Source: Rhodobacter sp.
GTDB lineage: Bacteria; Pseudomonadota; Alphaproteobacteria; Rhodobacterales; Rhodobacteraceae
Direction of reading: 5' to 3'
DNA length: 64,000 nt
Assembly: GCA_020637515.1 (NCBI GenBank)
Contig: JACKKG010000001.1
Span: 1,828,501 to 1,892,500, forward strand
Below, one piece after another: positions 33,809-42,663 of this stretch. The first letter of the stretch is position 1, and each line of letters opens with the position of its first letter. The position numbers and the translations under genes are program-made. The notes beneath the pieces were generated by a model. That model searched no databases. It saw only the letters and a list, made by a program, of their open reading frames with translations, and was not told the origin of the DNA.

Positions 33809-34777
33809 ATGCGCATGATCCGGGTCGAGGCCGAGAGTTTTCGTCTGGCCGAGGTATTCACCATCTCGCGCGGGTCGCGCACCGAGGCGCGGGTTCTGAC
33901 CGTCCGGATCGAGCGGGACGGGCTGACCGGCCGGGGAGAGTGCGTGCCCTACGCGCGCTATGGCGAGACGATCGAGTCGGTGGCGGCGCAGATCGCGGGC
34001 TTGCCGGGCGGGATCGACCGCGACGCGCTGCAATCGGCGTTGCCCGCCGGTGCGGCGCGCAACGCCGTCGATTGCGCGCTGTGGGACCTGGAGGCGAAGC
34101 GCCGGGGCACGCGGGTCTGGACCTTGGCGGGGCTGGCCGCGCCGGGGCCCATGGAAACCTGTTTCACGCTGTCGCTGGACACCCCCGAGCGGATGCGCGC
34201 CGCCGCCGCGCGGAATGCCCATCGGCCGCTTCTGAAGATCAAGCTGGGCACGCCCGACGACATGGCGCGGCTGGAGGCGGTGCGCGCCGGCGCTCCGAAC
34301 GCGCGCATCGTCGTCGATGCGAACGAGGGGTGGACGGCCGAGGTCTACTCCGACCTGGCGCCGCATCTGCTGCGCCTGGGCGTGCAGATGGTCGAACAGC
34401 CCCTGCCGGCCGGTCAGGACGACCTGCTGGCCGAGATCGCGCGCCCGCTGCCGGTCTGCGCGGATGAAAGCTGCCATGACCGGGCCAGCCTGCCGGCGCT
34501 GCGGGGCAAGTATGACATGGTCAACATCAAGCTGGACAAGACCGGCGGGTTGACCGAGGCGCTTGCGCTGCGTGACGCGGCCCGGGCCGAGGGCTACCGG
34601 GTGATGGTGGGCTGCATGGTCGGCACGTCGCTGGCGATGGCGCCCGCGGTGCTGGTCGCGCAGGGCGCCGAGGTGGTGGATCTGGACGGCCCGCTGTTGC
34701 TGGCCGAGGACCGGGCGACGCCGCTGGCCTATGACGCCGCCGGCGTGCACCCGCCCGAGGCCGCGCTCTGGGGGTGA
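33809..34777 (+). CDS. dgcA: N-acetyl-D-glutamate racemase DgcA (enolase superfamily)
   Basis: A 322-aa enolase-superfamily enzyme of the dipeptide-epimerase/muconate subgroup. The catalytic KxK is LLKIKLG (Lys143, Lys145). Metal ligands are Asp170 in VVDANEG, Glu in MVEQPLP and Asp in CADESCHD, and the second-face lysine is in VNIKLDKTGG. Directly after dgcN, it is best read as DgcA, which converts N-acetyl-D-glutamate to N-acetyl-L-glutamate. An L-Ala-D/L-Glu epimerase is the alternative. AGAAGGAC precedes the ATG. Confidence 0.85.
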   Translation: MRMIRVEAESFRLAEVFTISRGSRTEARVLTVRIERDGLTGRGECVPYARYGETIESVAAQIAGLPGGIDRDALQSALPAGAARNAVDCALWDLEAKRRGTRVWTLAGLAAPGPMETCFTLSLDTPERMRAAAARNAHRPLLKIKLGTPDDMARLEAVRAGAPNARIVVDANEGWTAEVYSDLAPHLLRLGVQMVEQPLPAGQDDLLAEIARPLPVCADESCHDRASLPALRGKYDMVNIKLDKTGGLTEALALRDAARAEGYRVMVGCMVGTSLAMAPAVLVAQGAEVVDLDGPLLLAEDRATPLAYDAAGVHPPEAALWG

Positions 34778-34837
34778 GCCCTCTTGACGGCGCGCGCCCT
34801 TGCGCCGATGAACCGACCAAACCGAATGGAGAGCCTC

Positions 34838-35701
34838 ATGTCCCGCACTGTCTATGTCAATGGCGACTATCTGCCCGAGGAAGAGGCGAGGGTCTCGATC
34901 TTTGACCGGGCGTTCCTGATGTCGGATGGCGTCTACGAGGTGACCTCGGTGCTGGGCGGCAAGTTGATCGACTTTGGCGGTCATTTGAAGCGGCTGGCGC
35001 GGTCGCTTTCGGAACTGGAGATCCGCAATCCGCTGTCCGATGAGGACTGGCTGGCCATTCACCGCGACCTGGTGGCGAAGAACGCCATCATCGACGGGCT
35101 GGTGTATCTGCAAGTCACGCGCGGCGCGCCCGGCGACCGCGATTTCGTCTGGCCCGACCCTGAGACCTGCCCGCCGACGGTGGTTCTGTTCACCCAGAAC
35201 AAGCCGGGCATGGCCGATAGTCCCGCGGCCAGGGTCGGCATGAAGGTGATCTCGATCGAGGATATCCGCTGGGGCCGGCGCGACATCAAGACGGTGCAAC
35301 TGCTCTATCCGTCGATGGGCAAGATGATGGCGAAAAAGGCCGGCTGCGATGACGCCTGGCTGGTCGAAGACGGCGCGGTGACCGAGGGGACCTCGAACAA
35401 CGCCTATATCGTCAAGGGCAACCAGATCATCACGCGGCAGTTGTCGAACGACATCCTGCACGGGATCACCCGTGCCGCGGTTTTGCGCTTTGCGCGTGAG
35501 GCCCAGATGGAGGTGGTCGAACGCCCCTTTACCATCGCCGAGGCGCAGGCCGCGGACGAGGCGTTCATCACCTCGGCCTCGGCCTTTGTCATGCCGGTGG
35601 TCGAGATCGACGGTGCGGCGCTGGGCGCCGGCACGCCGGGCCCGGTGACCGCGCGACTGCGCGAGATCTACCTGGACGAAATGCGCAAGGCCGCGATCTG
35701 A
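34838..35701 (+). CDS. dat: D-amino-acid transaminase
   Basis: A 287-aa fold-type IV PLP enzyme. The Schiff-base lysine is Lys151 in DIKTVQLL, and the phosphate-binding region VTEGTSNNAYIV and the closing ITSASAFVMPVVEIDG are those of D-amino-acid transaminases rather than BCAT. It moves amino groups between D-amino acids and 2-oxoglutarate, making D-glutamate for DgcN. It is the last gene of the dgcN-dgcA-dat operon, and a strong hairpin with a T-tract follows. AATGGAGAGCC precedes the ATG. Confidence 0.88.
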   Translation: MSRTVYVNGDYLPEEEARVSIFDRAFLMSDGVYEVTSVLGGKLIDFGGHLKRLARSLSELEIRNPLSDEDWLAIHRDLVAKNAIIDGLVYLQVTRGAPGDRDFVWPDPETCPPTVVLFTQNKPGMADSPAARVGMKVISIEDIRWGRRDIKTVQLLYPSMGKMMAKKAGCDDAWLVEDGAVTEGTSNNAYIVKGNQIITRQLSNDILHGITRAAVLRFAREAQMEVVERPFTIAEAQAADEAFITSASAFVMPVVEIDGAALGAGTPGPVTARLREIYLDEMRKAAI

Positions 35702-35782
35702 TCGGGTTGCGCCTTGGCGGCCTTTGGGTGGATTGGAACGCCCGTTCCCCGGGGATTGTCCACGCGCAGGAAACAAAGACAC

Positions 35783-35819
35783 GCGGGCGCGGGATTGTTC
35801 CCGCGCCCGCCTGCTTTTG
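35783..35819 (+). terminator. Rho-independent terminator of the dgcN-dgcA-dat operon
   Basis: GCGGGCGCGGGA pairs with TTCCCGCGCCCGC (about 12 bp, small TTG-containing loop) and is followed by CTGCTTTTG. It lies 82 bases after the transaminase stop and ends just before the RTX gene, which reads in from the other strand. Confidence 0.8.
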
Positions 35820-35828
35820 TCGCGGAAA

Positions 35829-37145
35829 TCAGGCGGCCCGGTCCAGCGCCACGGTGAGATCGGTCGCCGCGTTGAACGTCGAGCCCGCGATTCGCGCCCA
35901 GACCTCGCCGCCGACGCTGACCACCGTCTGGTCATTCACCGCGTCATAGGTCGTGACCACGTCGGGCGGTGTCGCGCCGGTATAGGTCACGTTCAGTTCC
36001 AGCGAATCCTGGCCCGTGGTGAAGTCGGTGATGACCGCGCCGGTGCCCGTGGTCTCGTTCAGGTGCCCCTCGAGGCGGACCACGTCGAGTCCGTCCCCGG
36101 TTTCAACCGTATCCTCGCGGTCGGCAAGGATCGAGTCGTCGTCCTGACCGCCATAAAGGCTGTCCGCACCCGCGCCGCCATTGAGGTAATCGCCGCCTTC
36201 GCCCCCTTGCAGGATGTCGTTGCCGGCGCCGCCTTCGAGCGTGTCGATCCCCGCGCCGCCGATCAGCACATCGTTGCCGTCGCCGCCATAGAGCAGGTCG
36301 CCGCCGTCGCCCCCGTCGAGCGTGTCGTTGCCGGCGTCCCCGGCCAGCGTGTCGCGGCCGCTGCCGGCCAGCAGCCGGTCATTGCCGCCGCCGCCTTGCA
36401 ACAGGTCGTTGCCCGCGCCGCCGTCCAGCGTGTCGTCGCCCTCGTCGCCCGCCAACCGGTCGTTGCCGGCCGCGCCCAGCATGAGGTCGTTGCCGCCGCC
36501 GCCGGTCAGGGTGTCGTTCCAGTCGCCGCCATCCAGCGTGTCGTTGCCGGCGCCGCCGTCCAGGCTGTCCTGGCCGCCGTTGCCCAGCAGGGAATCGTTG
36601 CCGTCACCGCCAAAGAGCGAGTCGTTGCCCATGTCGCCGGTCAATGAATCGTCGCCGGCCTCGCCGAACAGCCGGTCGTTGCCCTGGCCGCCCGACAGCA
36701 GATCGTTGCCGTTGCCGCCGTAGAGCGAATCCCAGCCGTTGCCGCCGGTCAGGACGTCGTCCCAGTCGCCGCCGTTCAGCGTGTCCGCGCCGTCGCCGCC
36801 AGAGAGGGAATCCCGGCCGCCCTCGCCCCACAGCAGGTCGTTGCCGGCATCGCCCGCGAGCGTGTCGTCACCGCGTTCGCCGCGCAGGAAGTCGTCGCCC
36901 AGCCCGCCGTCCACGCTGTCATTGCCGCCGCCGGCATTGACCTCGTCGTTGCCGGCCCCCGCGTCGATGGTGTCGTCGCCGCCAAAGCCGTTGATGAGGT
37001 CGCCGTTGTCCGTGCCCGTGAGCGTGTCATCGTCGTTCGTGCCGTCGATCGGTTCGGGCTCGGGCGTGTCCACCGGGTCGCTGGACCCGAAGCCTCCAGC
37101 CGCCATCAGCAGCGCAAGCGCAAGAAAAAGTCCGAGAAACGCCAT
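35829..37145 (-). CDS. RTX/hemolysin-type calcium-binding repeat protein with N-terminal hydrophobic segment
   Basis: A 438-aa protein. After a hydrophobic N terminus (MAFLGLFLALALLMAAGGFG) and a short acidic linker, residues about 35-345 are roughly thirty-five GGxGxDxUx nonapeptides (for example GGDGNDSLL, GGAGNDTLD) that form calcium-loaded beta-rolls. The last ~95 residues (VVRLEGHLNE...TFNAATDLTVALDRAA) are a beta-rich cap like those of type I-secreted proteins. No enzymatic domain is present. The N-terminal segment is unusual for a type I substrate and may be a signal or anchor. Structural, adhesive or surface roles are all possible. Confidence 0.88.
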   Translation of the reverse strand: MAFLGLFLALALLMAAGGFGSSDPVDTPEPEPIDGTNDDDTLTGTDNGDLINGFGGDDTIDAGAGNDEVNAGGGNDSVDGGLGDDFLRGERGDDTLAGDAGNDLLWGEGGRDSLSGGDGADTLNGGDWDDVLTGGNGWDSLYGGNGNDLLSGGQGNDRLFGEAGDDSLTGDMGNDSLFGGDGNDSLLGNGGQDSLDGGAGNDTLDGGDWNDTLTGGGGNDLMLGAAGNDRLAGDEGDDTLDGGAGNDLLQGGGGNDRLLAGSGRDTLAGDAGNDTLDGGDGGDLLYGGDGNDVLIGGAGIDTLEGGAGNDILQGGEGGDYLNGGAGADSLYGGQDDDSILADREDTVETGDGLDVVRLEGHLNETTGTGAVITDFTTGQDSLELNVTYTGATPPDVVTTYDAVNDQTVVSVGGEVWARIAGSTFNAATDLTVALDRAA

Positions 37146-37369
37146 GGCACACCCCCAAAAAATCTACGTCCGGTCACCCGGCGAGCATTGGAAATGGCAT
37201 GGATGCCGGGGTCAAGGAAACTCGGTCCTGACCGGCTACTTTCAACCGGGGGTGGTGATTTCCGCAGCGCACAGCTTGCAGAACGCGACGAATATTGCAG
37301 AGGGGTTACGGACTGTCGCGAAACCGGAAACAACCGTTCCTGATCCGCGAAGAATGCCGAATCGCGACC

Positions 37370-37684
37370 TCAATCGGCTTTTCCGACATTCTCGGCAAAG
37401 CTTTTTTCAAAGGCCTTGAGTTGGTCGCCCGTGGCCTCGCGCTGATGGCGTGCGCGCCATTCGTCGTAGGGCATTCCATAAACGATGGCGCGGGCGTCGT
37501 CCTTGGTCAGGGTCAGGCCCTCGTCGGCTGCGGCCTCGCCATACCAGCGGCTCAGGCAGTTGCGGCAGAACCCGGCCAGGTTCATCAGGTCGATGTTCTG
37601 CGCGTCGGGGCGGTCGTGCATCAGGTGACGGATCAACCGGCGATAGGTTGCGGCCTCGATGCGGGTGCGGGTGGCGTCGTCCAT
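37370..37684 (-). CDS. DUF1244 family protein
   Basis: A 104-aa DUF1244 protein, recognised by RLIRHLMHDRPDAQNIDLMN followed by LAGFCRNCLSRWY. The two cysteines and nearby histidines are conserved in the family and suggest metal or cofactor binding; the function is unknown. It is common in alpha- and gammaproteobacteria. The 224-bp gap to the RTX gene has no further gene. It is divergent from pyruvate kinase. Confidence 0.87.
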   Translation of the reverse strand: MDDATRTRIEAATYRRLIRHLMHDRPDAQNIDLMNLAGFCRNCLSRWYGEAAADEGLTLTKDDARAIVYGMPYDEWRARHQREATGDQLKAFEKSFAENVGKAD

Positions 37685-37853
37685 GGCGGCCTCGTGTCGC
37701 TGCTATGCCCCAGAACTGGCCATTCGCGGCCGCGCCGTCAAGCGGACCCTGCCTGTTAGCGTTATCGACAATGCGCCGACAACGGTTGCCGGGGCGTCGC
37801 AATTGCGCGATACGGACAGCAGCAGCCGGAAAGATCAGGGAAGGACGCGCGCC

Positions 37854-39299
37854 ATGCGACGCAACCGAAACGTCAAGATTGTCGCCACCTTGGGGCCCGC
37901 GTCGTCGGATCTGGCGACGATCCGCGCCTTGTATGAGGCCGGCGCCGATGTGTTCCGCCTGAACATGAGCCATGGCACGCACGAGGAGCAGGCCGCCCGC
38001 CACGGCCTGATCCGTCAGGTCGAGGCCGAGACCGGGCGCCCGATCGCCGTCCTTGCGGATCTGCAAGGGCCCAAGCTGCGGGTCGGGACCTTTGGCATCG
38101 GCGCCGTCGAACTGGAGGAAGGGCAGAGCTTTCGCGTCGATCTGGACCCGGCCGAGGGCGACCATCACCGCGTGACCCTGCCGCACCCCGAGATCTTCGC
38201 CGCGCTCGAACCCGGGGCGCGCCTGCTGGTGAATGACGGCAAGATCATCCTGCGAGTCGAGACCTGCGCCGAGGATCACGCCGATTGCACCGTGCTGGTG
38301 GGGGGAGTCATCTCGAACCGCAAGGGCGTGAACGTGCCCGATGTGGTGCTGCCGCTGCGCGCGCTCAGCGACAAGGACCGCGCGGATCTGGAATTTGCCT
38401 GCCAGTTGGGCGTGGACTGGCTGGCGCTCAGTTTCGTGCAGCGCCCCGAGGACGTGCTGGAGGCCCGCGAACTGGCCCGGGGCCGCGCCGCGGTCCTGGC
38501 CAAGATCGAAAAGCCGGCCGCGGTCAAGGCGTTCGATGCCATCGCCGAGGTGTCCGACGGGATCATGGTGGCGCGGGGCGATCTGGGCGTGGAACTGCCG
38601 GTGCATTCGGTGCCGCCGATCCAGAAGCGCCTGGTGCGGCGCGCGCGCGCGCTGGCCAAGCCGGTGATCGTGGCGACGCAGATGCTGGAAAGCATGATCG
38701 AAAGCCCCATGCCGACCCGGGCCGAGGTCTCGGACGTGGCGACGGCGATCTACGAGGGCGCCGACGCGGTCATGCTGTCGGCGGAATCGGCGGCCGGCAA
38801 CTACCCGGTCGAGGCCGTGCGCACCATGCACAATGTCGCGCTGTCGGTCGAAGGCGACGCAACCTATCGGCAGGTCATCAACGCCTTCCGCACCTATGAG
38901 CGCACCTCGGTCGCGGATGCCATCGTCTCGGCCGCGCGCGAAATCGCGGAATCGACCGACATCAAGGCGATCTGCTGCTTCACCGAATCCGGCACCACGG
39001 CGCTCAAGGTGGCGCGCGAACGCCCGCAGGTGCCGATCCTGGCGCTCAGCCCCTCGGTGCATACGTTGCGGCGCTTGTGCCTGGTCTGGGGCGTCTCGTG
39101 CGTGGCGACGGGCAGCATCGACCGCTTCAAGTCGGCGGTGGTCAGCGCCGCACGGGCGATCCGCGATCTGAACATGGGCACGACCGAGGATCAGATCGTT
39201 GTCACGGCGGGGGTGCCCTTCAACGTGCCGGGCACCACCAACATCCTGCGCGTGGCGCCCTGCGACGAACGCTTGATTTACCGCGCCGAGGCGGAATAA
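37854..39299 (+). CDS. pyk: Pyruvate kinase
   Basis: A 481-aa pyruvate kinase that makes pyruvate and ATP from phosphoenolpyruvate and ADP. Active-site features are KIVATLGPAS, RLNMSHG, ADLQGPKLRVG and the signature VLAKIEKPAAV with its catalytic lysine, then VARGDLGVELP and VIVATQMLESM. Length is normal. The frame is open upstream into the DUF1244 start region; ATG at 37854, with GGGAAGGACG in front, gives MRRNRNVKIVATLGP. A small membrane-protein gene follows at 26 bases. Confidence 0.96.
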   Translation: MRRNRNVKIVATLGPASSDLATIRALYEAGADVFRLNMSHGTHEEQAARHGLIRQVEAETGRPIAVLADLQGPKLRVGTFGIGAVELEEGQSFRVDLDPAEGDHHRVTLPHPEIFAALEPGARLLVNDGKIILRVETCAEDHADCTVLVGGVISNRKGVNVPDVVLPLRALSDKDRADLEFACQLGVDWLALSFVQRPEDVLEARELARGRAAVLAKIEKPAAVKAFDAIAEVSDGIMVARGDLGVELPVHSVPPIQKRLVRRARALAKPVIVATQMLESMIESPMPTRAEVSDVATAIYEGADAVMLSAESAAGNYPVEAVRTMHNVALSVEGDATYRQVINAFRTYERTSVADAIVSAAREIAESTDIKAICCFTESGTTALKVARERPQVPILALSPSVHTLRRLCLVWGVSCVATGSIDRFKSAVVSAARAIRDLNMGTTEDQIVVTAGVPFNVPGTTNILRVAPCDERLIYRAEAE

Positions 39300-39325
39300 T
39301 CGTCGAGACCCCAACCGGAGAGCCC

Positions 39326-39556
39326 ATGGACCGCGATCTTCTGTTCCTGATCGGGCTGATCTTTCTGCCCCTGTGCTTCGTCGCCTTCGTCTCGGCCTGG
39401 GCCGACCGGCGGCGGCCCTGGGCGGCGTTGATCCTGCTGGCGCTCGCCGCCGGTCTGATCGGCTGGGCCTGGGTCACCCATCCCGGCGGCGGCTACGACT
39501 GGCGCGAGATTCCCGATATCGCGCTGGCAACGTTGGCGCGTTACTGGCCGCGCTGA
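39326..39556 (+). CDS. Small two-helix membrane protein
   Basis: A 76-aa protein with two hydrophobic helices (about 5-25, LLFLIGLIFLPLCFVAFVSA, and about 32-50) separated by the basic turn WADRRRPWA. The C terminus WREIPDIALATLARYWPR is polar. CCGGAGAGCC is a good ribosome site. It is likely co-transcribed with pyk, a placement I recall from other Rhodobacterales. Function unknown. Its last 16 bases overlap the thioesterase gene tail to tail. Confidence 0.75.
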   Translation: MDRDLLFLIGLIFLPLCFVAFVSAWADRRRPWAALILLALAAGLIGWAWVTHPGGGYDWREIPDIALATLARYWPR

Positions 39557-40005
39557 GGCATCTGCGCCGCGCCGGGGCGGTCCACCACCGCCAGCGTCAT
39601 GCGCGAGATGCACACAAGCTTGCCGTCGTCGCCGGTGATGCGGATCTCCCACACCTGGCTGCGCCGGCCCAGATGGATCGGCCGCGCGGTGCCGGTGACC
39701 CAGCCGCCGGTCGCCGGGCGCAGGTGGTTGGCGTTGATCTCTTGCCCGACCACGGTTTGCTGCGTCGCATCGACGACAAAGGCCCCGGCCCAGGACGCCA
39801 GCGTTTCCGCCAGCAGGACCGAGGCCCCGCCGTGCAGAATACCCGCCGGTTGTTTGGTGCGGTGATCGACCGGCATCCGGCCCACGACGTAATCGGGGCC
39901 GGCCTCGAGCATCTCGATCCCCATGTGGGCGTTCGCGGTGTTCATTCCCACCCGGTTCGCCAGTTCGACGGTGAAGGGGGTTTTCCAGATCGGTTCGGTG
40001 GTCAT
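39541..40005 (-). CDS. Hotdog-fold thioesterase (PaaI/YbgC-like)
   Basis: A 154-aa hotdog-fold acyl-CoA thioesterase. The core motif DHRTKQPAGILHGGASVLLAE carries the conserved HGG turn, and the later strand contains VVGQEINANHLRPA. Such enzymes release free acids from aryl- or acyl-CoA. ATG at 40005 is chosen because GAGG lies five bases before it; ATG at 40032 would add nine residues without a ribosome site. Substrate unknown. Confidence 0.85.
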   Translation of the reverse strand: MTTEPIWKTPFTVELANRVGMNTANAHMGIEMLEAGPDYVVGRMPVDHRTKQPAGILHGGASVLLAETLASWAGAFVVDATQQTVVGQEINANHLRPATGGWVTGTARPIHLGRRSQVWEIRITGDDGKLVCISRMTLAVVDRPGAAQMPQRGQ

Positions 40006-40202
40006 CTTGGCCTCGTGCTGGTTTGTCGCCATGGCAGGACAAAAGCGGGCAGGGCGCAAGCGTGACCTCGCGTTCCGCCGGCCCCTCTTGCCATCCGGTC
40101 CGACCCGGGGTAATGGGCACCCCTCGAACACCCCGCGCGGCCGGCCGACAGTGGCATGCCGAGTCGCGCGTTCTGACCGCTCAGACAAGACAGGAGACGG
40201 AA

Positions 40203-40403
40203 ATGCCCAAGATGAAGACCAAGTCGGCCGCCAAAAAGCGGTTCAAGGTCACCGCGACCGGCAAGATCAAATCGGCTCAGGCCGGCAAACGGCACGGCAT
40301 GATCAAACGGACGACCAAGTTTATCCGCGACGCGCGCGGCACCATGGTGCTGAGCGAGCCGGATACCAAGATCGTCAAGACCTACATGCCCTACGCCCGC
40401 TGA
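40203..40403 (+). CDS. rpmI: 50S ribosomal protein L35
   Basis: A 66-aa L35, typical throughout: MPKMKTKSAAKKRFKVTATG at the start and GKRHGMIKRTTKFIRD in the middle. It binds 23S rRNA in the large subunit. CAGGAGACGGAA precedes the ATG. rplT follows after 17 bases. infC, often upstream, is not here. Confidence 0.97.
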   Translation: MPKMKTKSAAKKRFKVTATGKIKSAQAGKRHGMIKRTTKFIRDARGTMVLSEPDTKIVKTYMPYAR

Positions 40404-40420
40404 GCTGAGGAGATCGACAC

Positions 40421-40783
40421 ATGGCACGCGTCAAATCCGGTAAGGTCACCCACGCCCGTCACCGCAAGGTCATCAAGCAGGCCGCGGGGTATTACAGCGC
40501 CCGGTCGCGCAACTTCCGCACGGCCACCCAGGCGGTGGACAAGGCGAACCAGTACGCCACCCGCGACCGCAAGAACCGCAAGCGCAACTTCCGCGCGCTG
40601 TGGATCCAGCGAATCAACGCCGCGGTGCGCGCGCTGGACCCCGCGCTGACCTATTCGCGCTTTATCAACCTGCTGGCCGTCGCCGGGATCGAGGTGGACC
40701 GCAAGGTTCTGGCCGATCTCGCGGTGCACGAGCCCGAGGCCTTTGCCCAGATCGTCAGCCAGGCGCAGGCCGCACAGGCCTGA
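40421..40783 (+). CDS. rplT: 50S ribosomal protein L20
   Basis: A 120-aa L20, needed for early 50S assembly. Visible are MARVKSGKVTHARHRKVIKQ, GYYSARSRNFRTA and RDRKNRKRNFRALWI with its basic RNA-binding helix. GCTGAGGAGATC precedes the ATG. A clear terminator follows 22 bases after the stop. Confidence 0.98.
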   Translation: MARVKSGKVTHARHRKVIKQAAGYYSARSRNFRTATQAVDKANQYATRDRKNRKRNFRALWIQRINAAVRALDPALTYSRFINLLAVAGIEVDRKVLADLAVHEPEAFAQIVSQAQAAQA

Positions 40784-40804
40784 TCCGGCACGACAGAGTT
40801 TCCG

Positions 40805-40836
40805 AAAGGGCCGTCCCGGCATGGGGCGGCCCTTTT
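40805..40836 (+). terminator. Rho-independent terminator after rpmI-rplT
   Basis: AAAGGGCCG pairs with CGGCCCTTTT across a 13-base loop, ending in a T-run. It lies between the convergent rplT and Lrp-type gene and may serve both, since the reverse strand also ends in a short T-rich stretch. Confidence 0.8.
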
Positions 40837-40840
40837 GCGT

Positions 40841-41272
40841 TCAGGCCACGCGGTCGATGCGGGTGGTCAGGTGGATCAGGCTTTCCGACGATTTCACCCC
40901 CGGCAGGGCGCCGATCCCGTCCAGCACGCTGTCCAGTTGTTCGGTGGTGGGGGCCGCGACCTGCAACAGCAGATCGAACCGCCCTGAGGTGGTGAAGGCG
41001 CGCTCGACCTCGGGCAGGGTGCGCAGGCGGGTCAGGATGGCGGCCTGATTGCGGGGTTCGATCGACACCAGAACCGAAGCCCGAATCAGCGGCCGCGCGG
41101 CCTCGGCCCCCAGCTTCAGCGTGTAGCCGACGATCGCGCCGGTGGCCTCCAGCCGCTCGAGCCGGGACTGAACGGTGGTGCGCGCGACCTTCAGCTTGCG
41201 GGCCAGGGTCGCCAGTGGTTGGCGCGCGTCCGCGATGAGAAGGGCGACCAGCGCCTTGTCGAGATCGTCCAT
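40841..41272 (-). CDS. Lrp/AsnC-family transcriptional regulator
   Basis: A 143-aa regulator with an N-terminal helix-turn-helix (about 1-55, LATLARKLKVARTTVQSRLE) and a RAM ligand-binding domain (about 65-140, TSGRFDLLLQVAAPTTEQLD). It is divergent from an ornithine-decarboxylase-like gene across 162 bp, which suggests amino-acid-responsive control of that gene. The effector is probably a basic amino acid, by inference. Confidence 0.9.
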   Translation of the reverse strand: MDDLDKALVALLIADARQPLATLARKLKVARTTVQSRLERLEATGAIVGYTLKLGAEAARPLIRASVLVSIEPRNQAAILTRLRTLPEVERAFTTSGRFDLLLQVAAPTTEQLDSVLDGIGALPGVKSSESLIHLTTRIDRVA

Positions 41273-41434
41273 GGGGTGCCTCGTCGATGTGCCGATTATT
41301 TCGTCAATTTAACGCCCCCACGCGACGATTCAATTCTTTTGCTTGATACAAAACTTGCCTATTTGCGCCATCCTGACTCTACAGTGCCGGAGGTGGTCCG
41401 GACACGATGAGCAGCGAGGCGAAAGGTCACGCCC

Positions 41435-42595
41435 ATGGGATTCTCCGACACCATCTGGTCCGATCCGGTCGAGTATCTGCGCTCGGTCGGTCCGAACGAT
41501 CCTGTCATGTTCCTGTCGCCGGCGGCCCTTCAGGCCCAGGCGCACCGCTTTCTCGAAGGGTTCCCGGGCCTGGTGACCTATGCGGTGAAATCGAACCCGG
41601 ACGAGTCGATCATCACCAATCTGGCCGCCTCCGGCGTGACCGGGTTCGATGTCGCCTCGCCCGAGGAGATCGCCCTGATCCGCCGCCTGGTTCCCGAGGC
41701 CGCGCTGCACTACAACAACCCCGTCCGCGCCCGGCACGAGATCGTCTTTGCCGTCGGCCGCGATGTGGCCAGCTATTCCGTCGATTCGCTGAGCGAACTG
41801 GACAAGCTGTTCGCGCTGGTTCCCACCACCCGCGCCAACGGCCAACGCGTCGAGATCACCGCGCGCTACAAGCTGCCTGTCGCGGGCGCCACCTATGACT
41901 TCGGCGCCAAGTTCGGCGCGACCGAGGACCTGGCGACCGAGATCCTGCGCCGCGTGGCCGCGCGGGGCTACACGCCGTCGCTGACCTTTCACCCGGGCAC
42001 GCAGTGCGTCGATCCGCAAGCCTGGGACGCCTATATCCGCGCCGCCGGGCGCATCGCGCAGGCGGCGGGCGTGCGCATCCAGCGGCTCAATGTGGGCGGC
42101 GGCTTCCCGTCGCACCGGGTGCAGGCCGTGGTGCCGTCGCTCGACGCGATCTTCCACCTGATCGGCCGCGTGACCGAAGAAACCTTTGGCGCCGACGCGC
42201 CCGCGCTGATCTGCGAACCGGGCCGCGGGCTGGTCGCCGATTCGATGGCGCTGTGCGCGCGCATCAAGGGGCTGCGGGACGACAACCACGTCTTTCTCAA
42301 CGATGGGGTCTATGGCGCGTTCGCCGAGCTGCCGCTGATGGGCGCGATGGACCGCATCACCGTCTGGTCGCCCGAGGGCACGCAGCGCACCGGCGAGATC
42401 CAGCGCCGCGTGGTCTTTGGCCCGACCTGCGATTCGGTGGACCGCCTGCCGGGGGAAACCCCGCTGCCGTGCGACATCGAAGAGGGCGATTTCCTGCTGG
42501 TCCAGGGGATGGGCGCCTATTCGGTGGCGACAAACACCCGGTTCAACGGGTTCGGCGCGCTGGCCGTGCATATGGTGATGGACCTGCACGCCTGA
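41435..42595 (+). CDS. Type III PLP-dependent decarboxylase (ornithine decarboxylase-like)
   Basis: A 386-aa alanine-racemase-fold decarboxylase. The PLP lysine lies in VTYAVKSNPD (about residue 52), the phosphate-binding loop is NVGGGFPS, ICEPGRG is present, and the catalytic cysteine is in GPTCDSVDR. The GPTCDS motif and length favour ornithine or lysine decarboxylase over diaminopimelate decarboxylase. The product would be putrescine or cadaverine. The divergent Lrp-type regulator supports amino-acid control. Start at 41435 (MGFSDTIWSDP). Confidence 0.87.
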   Translation: MGFSDTIWSDPVEYLRSVGPNDPVMFLSPAALQAQAHRFLEGFPGLVTYAVKSNPDESIITNLAASGVTGFDVASPEEIALIRRLVPEAALHYNNPVRARHEIVFAVGRDVASYSVDSLSELDKLFALVPTTRANGQRVEITARYKLPVAGATYDFGAKFGATEDLATEILRRVAARGYTPSLTFHPGTQCVDPQAWDAYIRAAGRIAQAAGVRIQRLNVGGGFPSHRVQAVVPSLDAIFHLIGRVTEETFGADAPALICEPGRGLVADSMALCARIKGLRDDNHVFLNDGVYGAFAELPLMGAMDRITVWSPEGTQRTGEIQRRVVFGPTCDSVDRLPGETPLPCDIEEGDFLLVQGMGAYSVATNTRFNGFGALAVHMVMDLHA

Positions 42596-42663
42596 CGCTA
42601 CCCCTTGCCCTTGCGGCGGGCGGGGCTATCCTGCCCCCGCGAAACAGGACAGGTGGGCGGGGA

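Noticed and set aside
33074..35935. 953-codon open frame on minus
   Set aside because: Antisense to the dgcN-dgcA-dat operon; the residue pattern is that of a GC-rich reverse frame.
36130..37040. Tandem DNA repeats that could be a minisatellite or CRISPR
   Set aside because: They are the codons of RTX nonapeptides in one intact gene; variation follows the protein consensus.
37407..39314. 635-codon open frame on minus
   Set aside because: Antisense shadow of pyruvate kinase.
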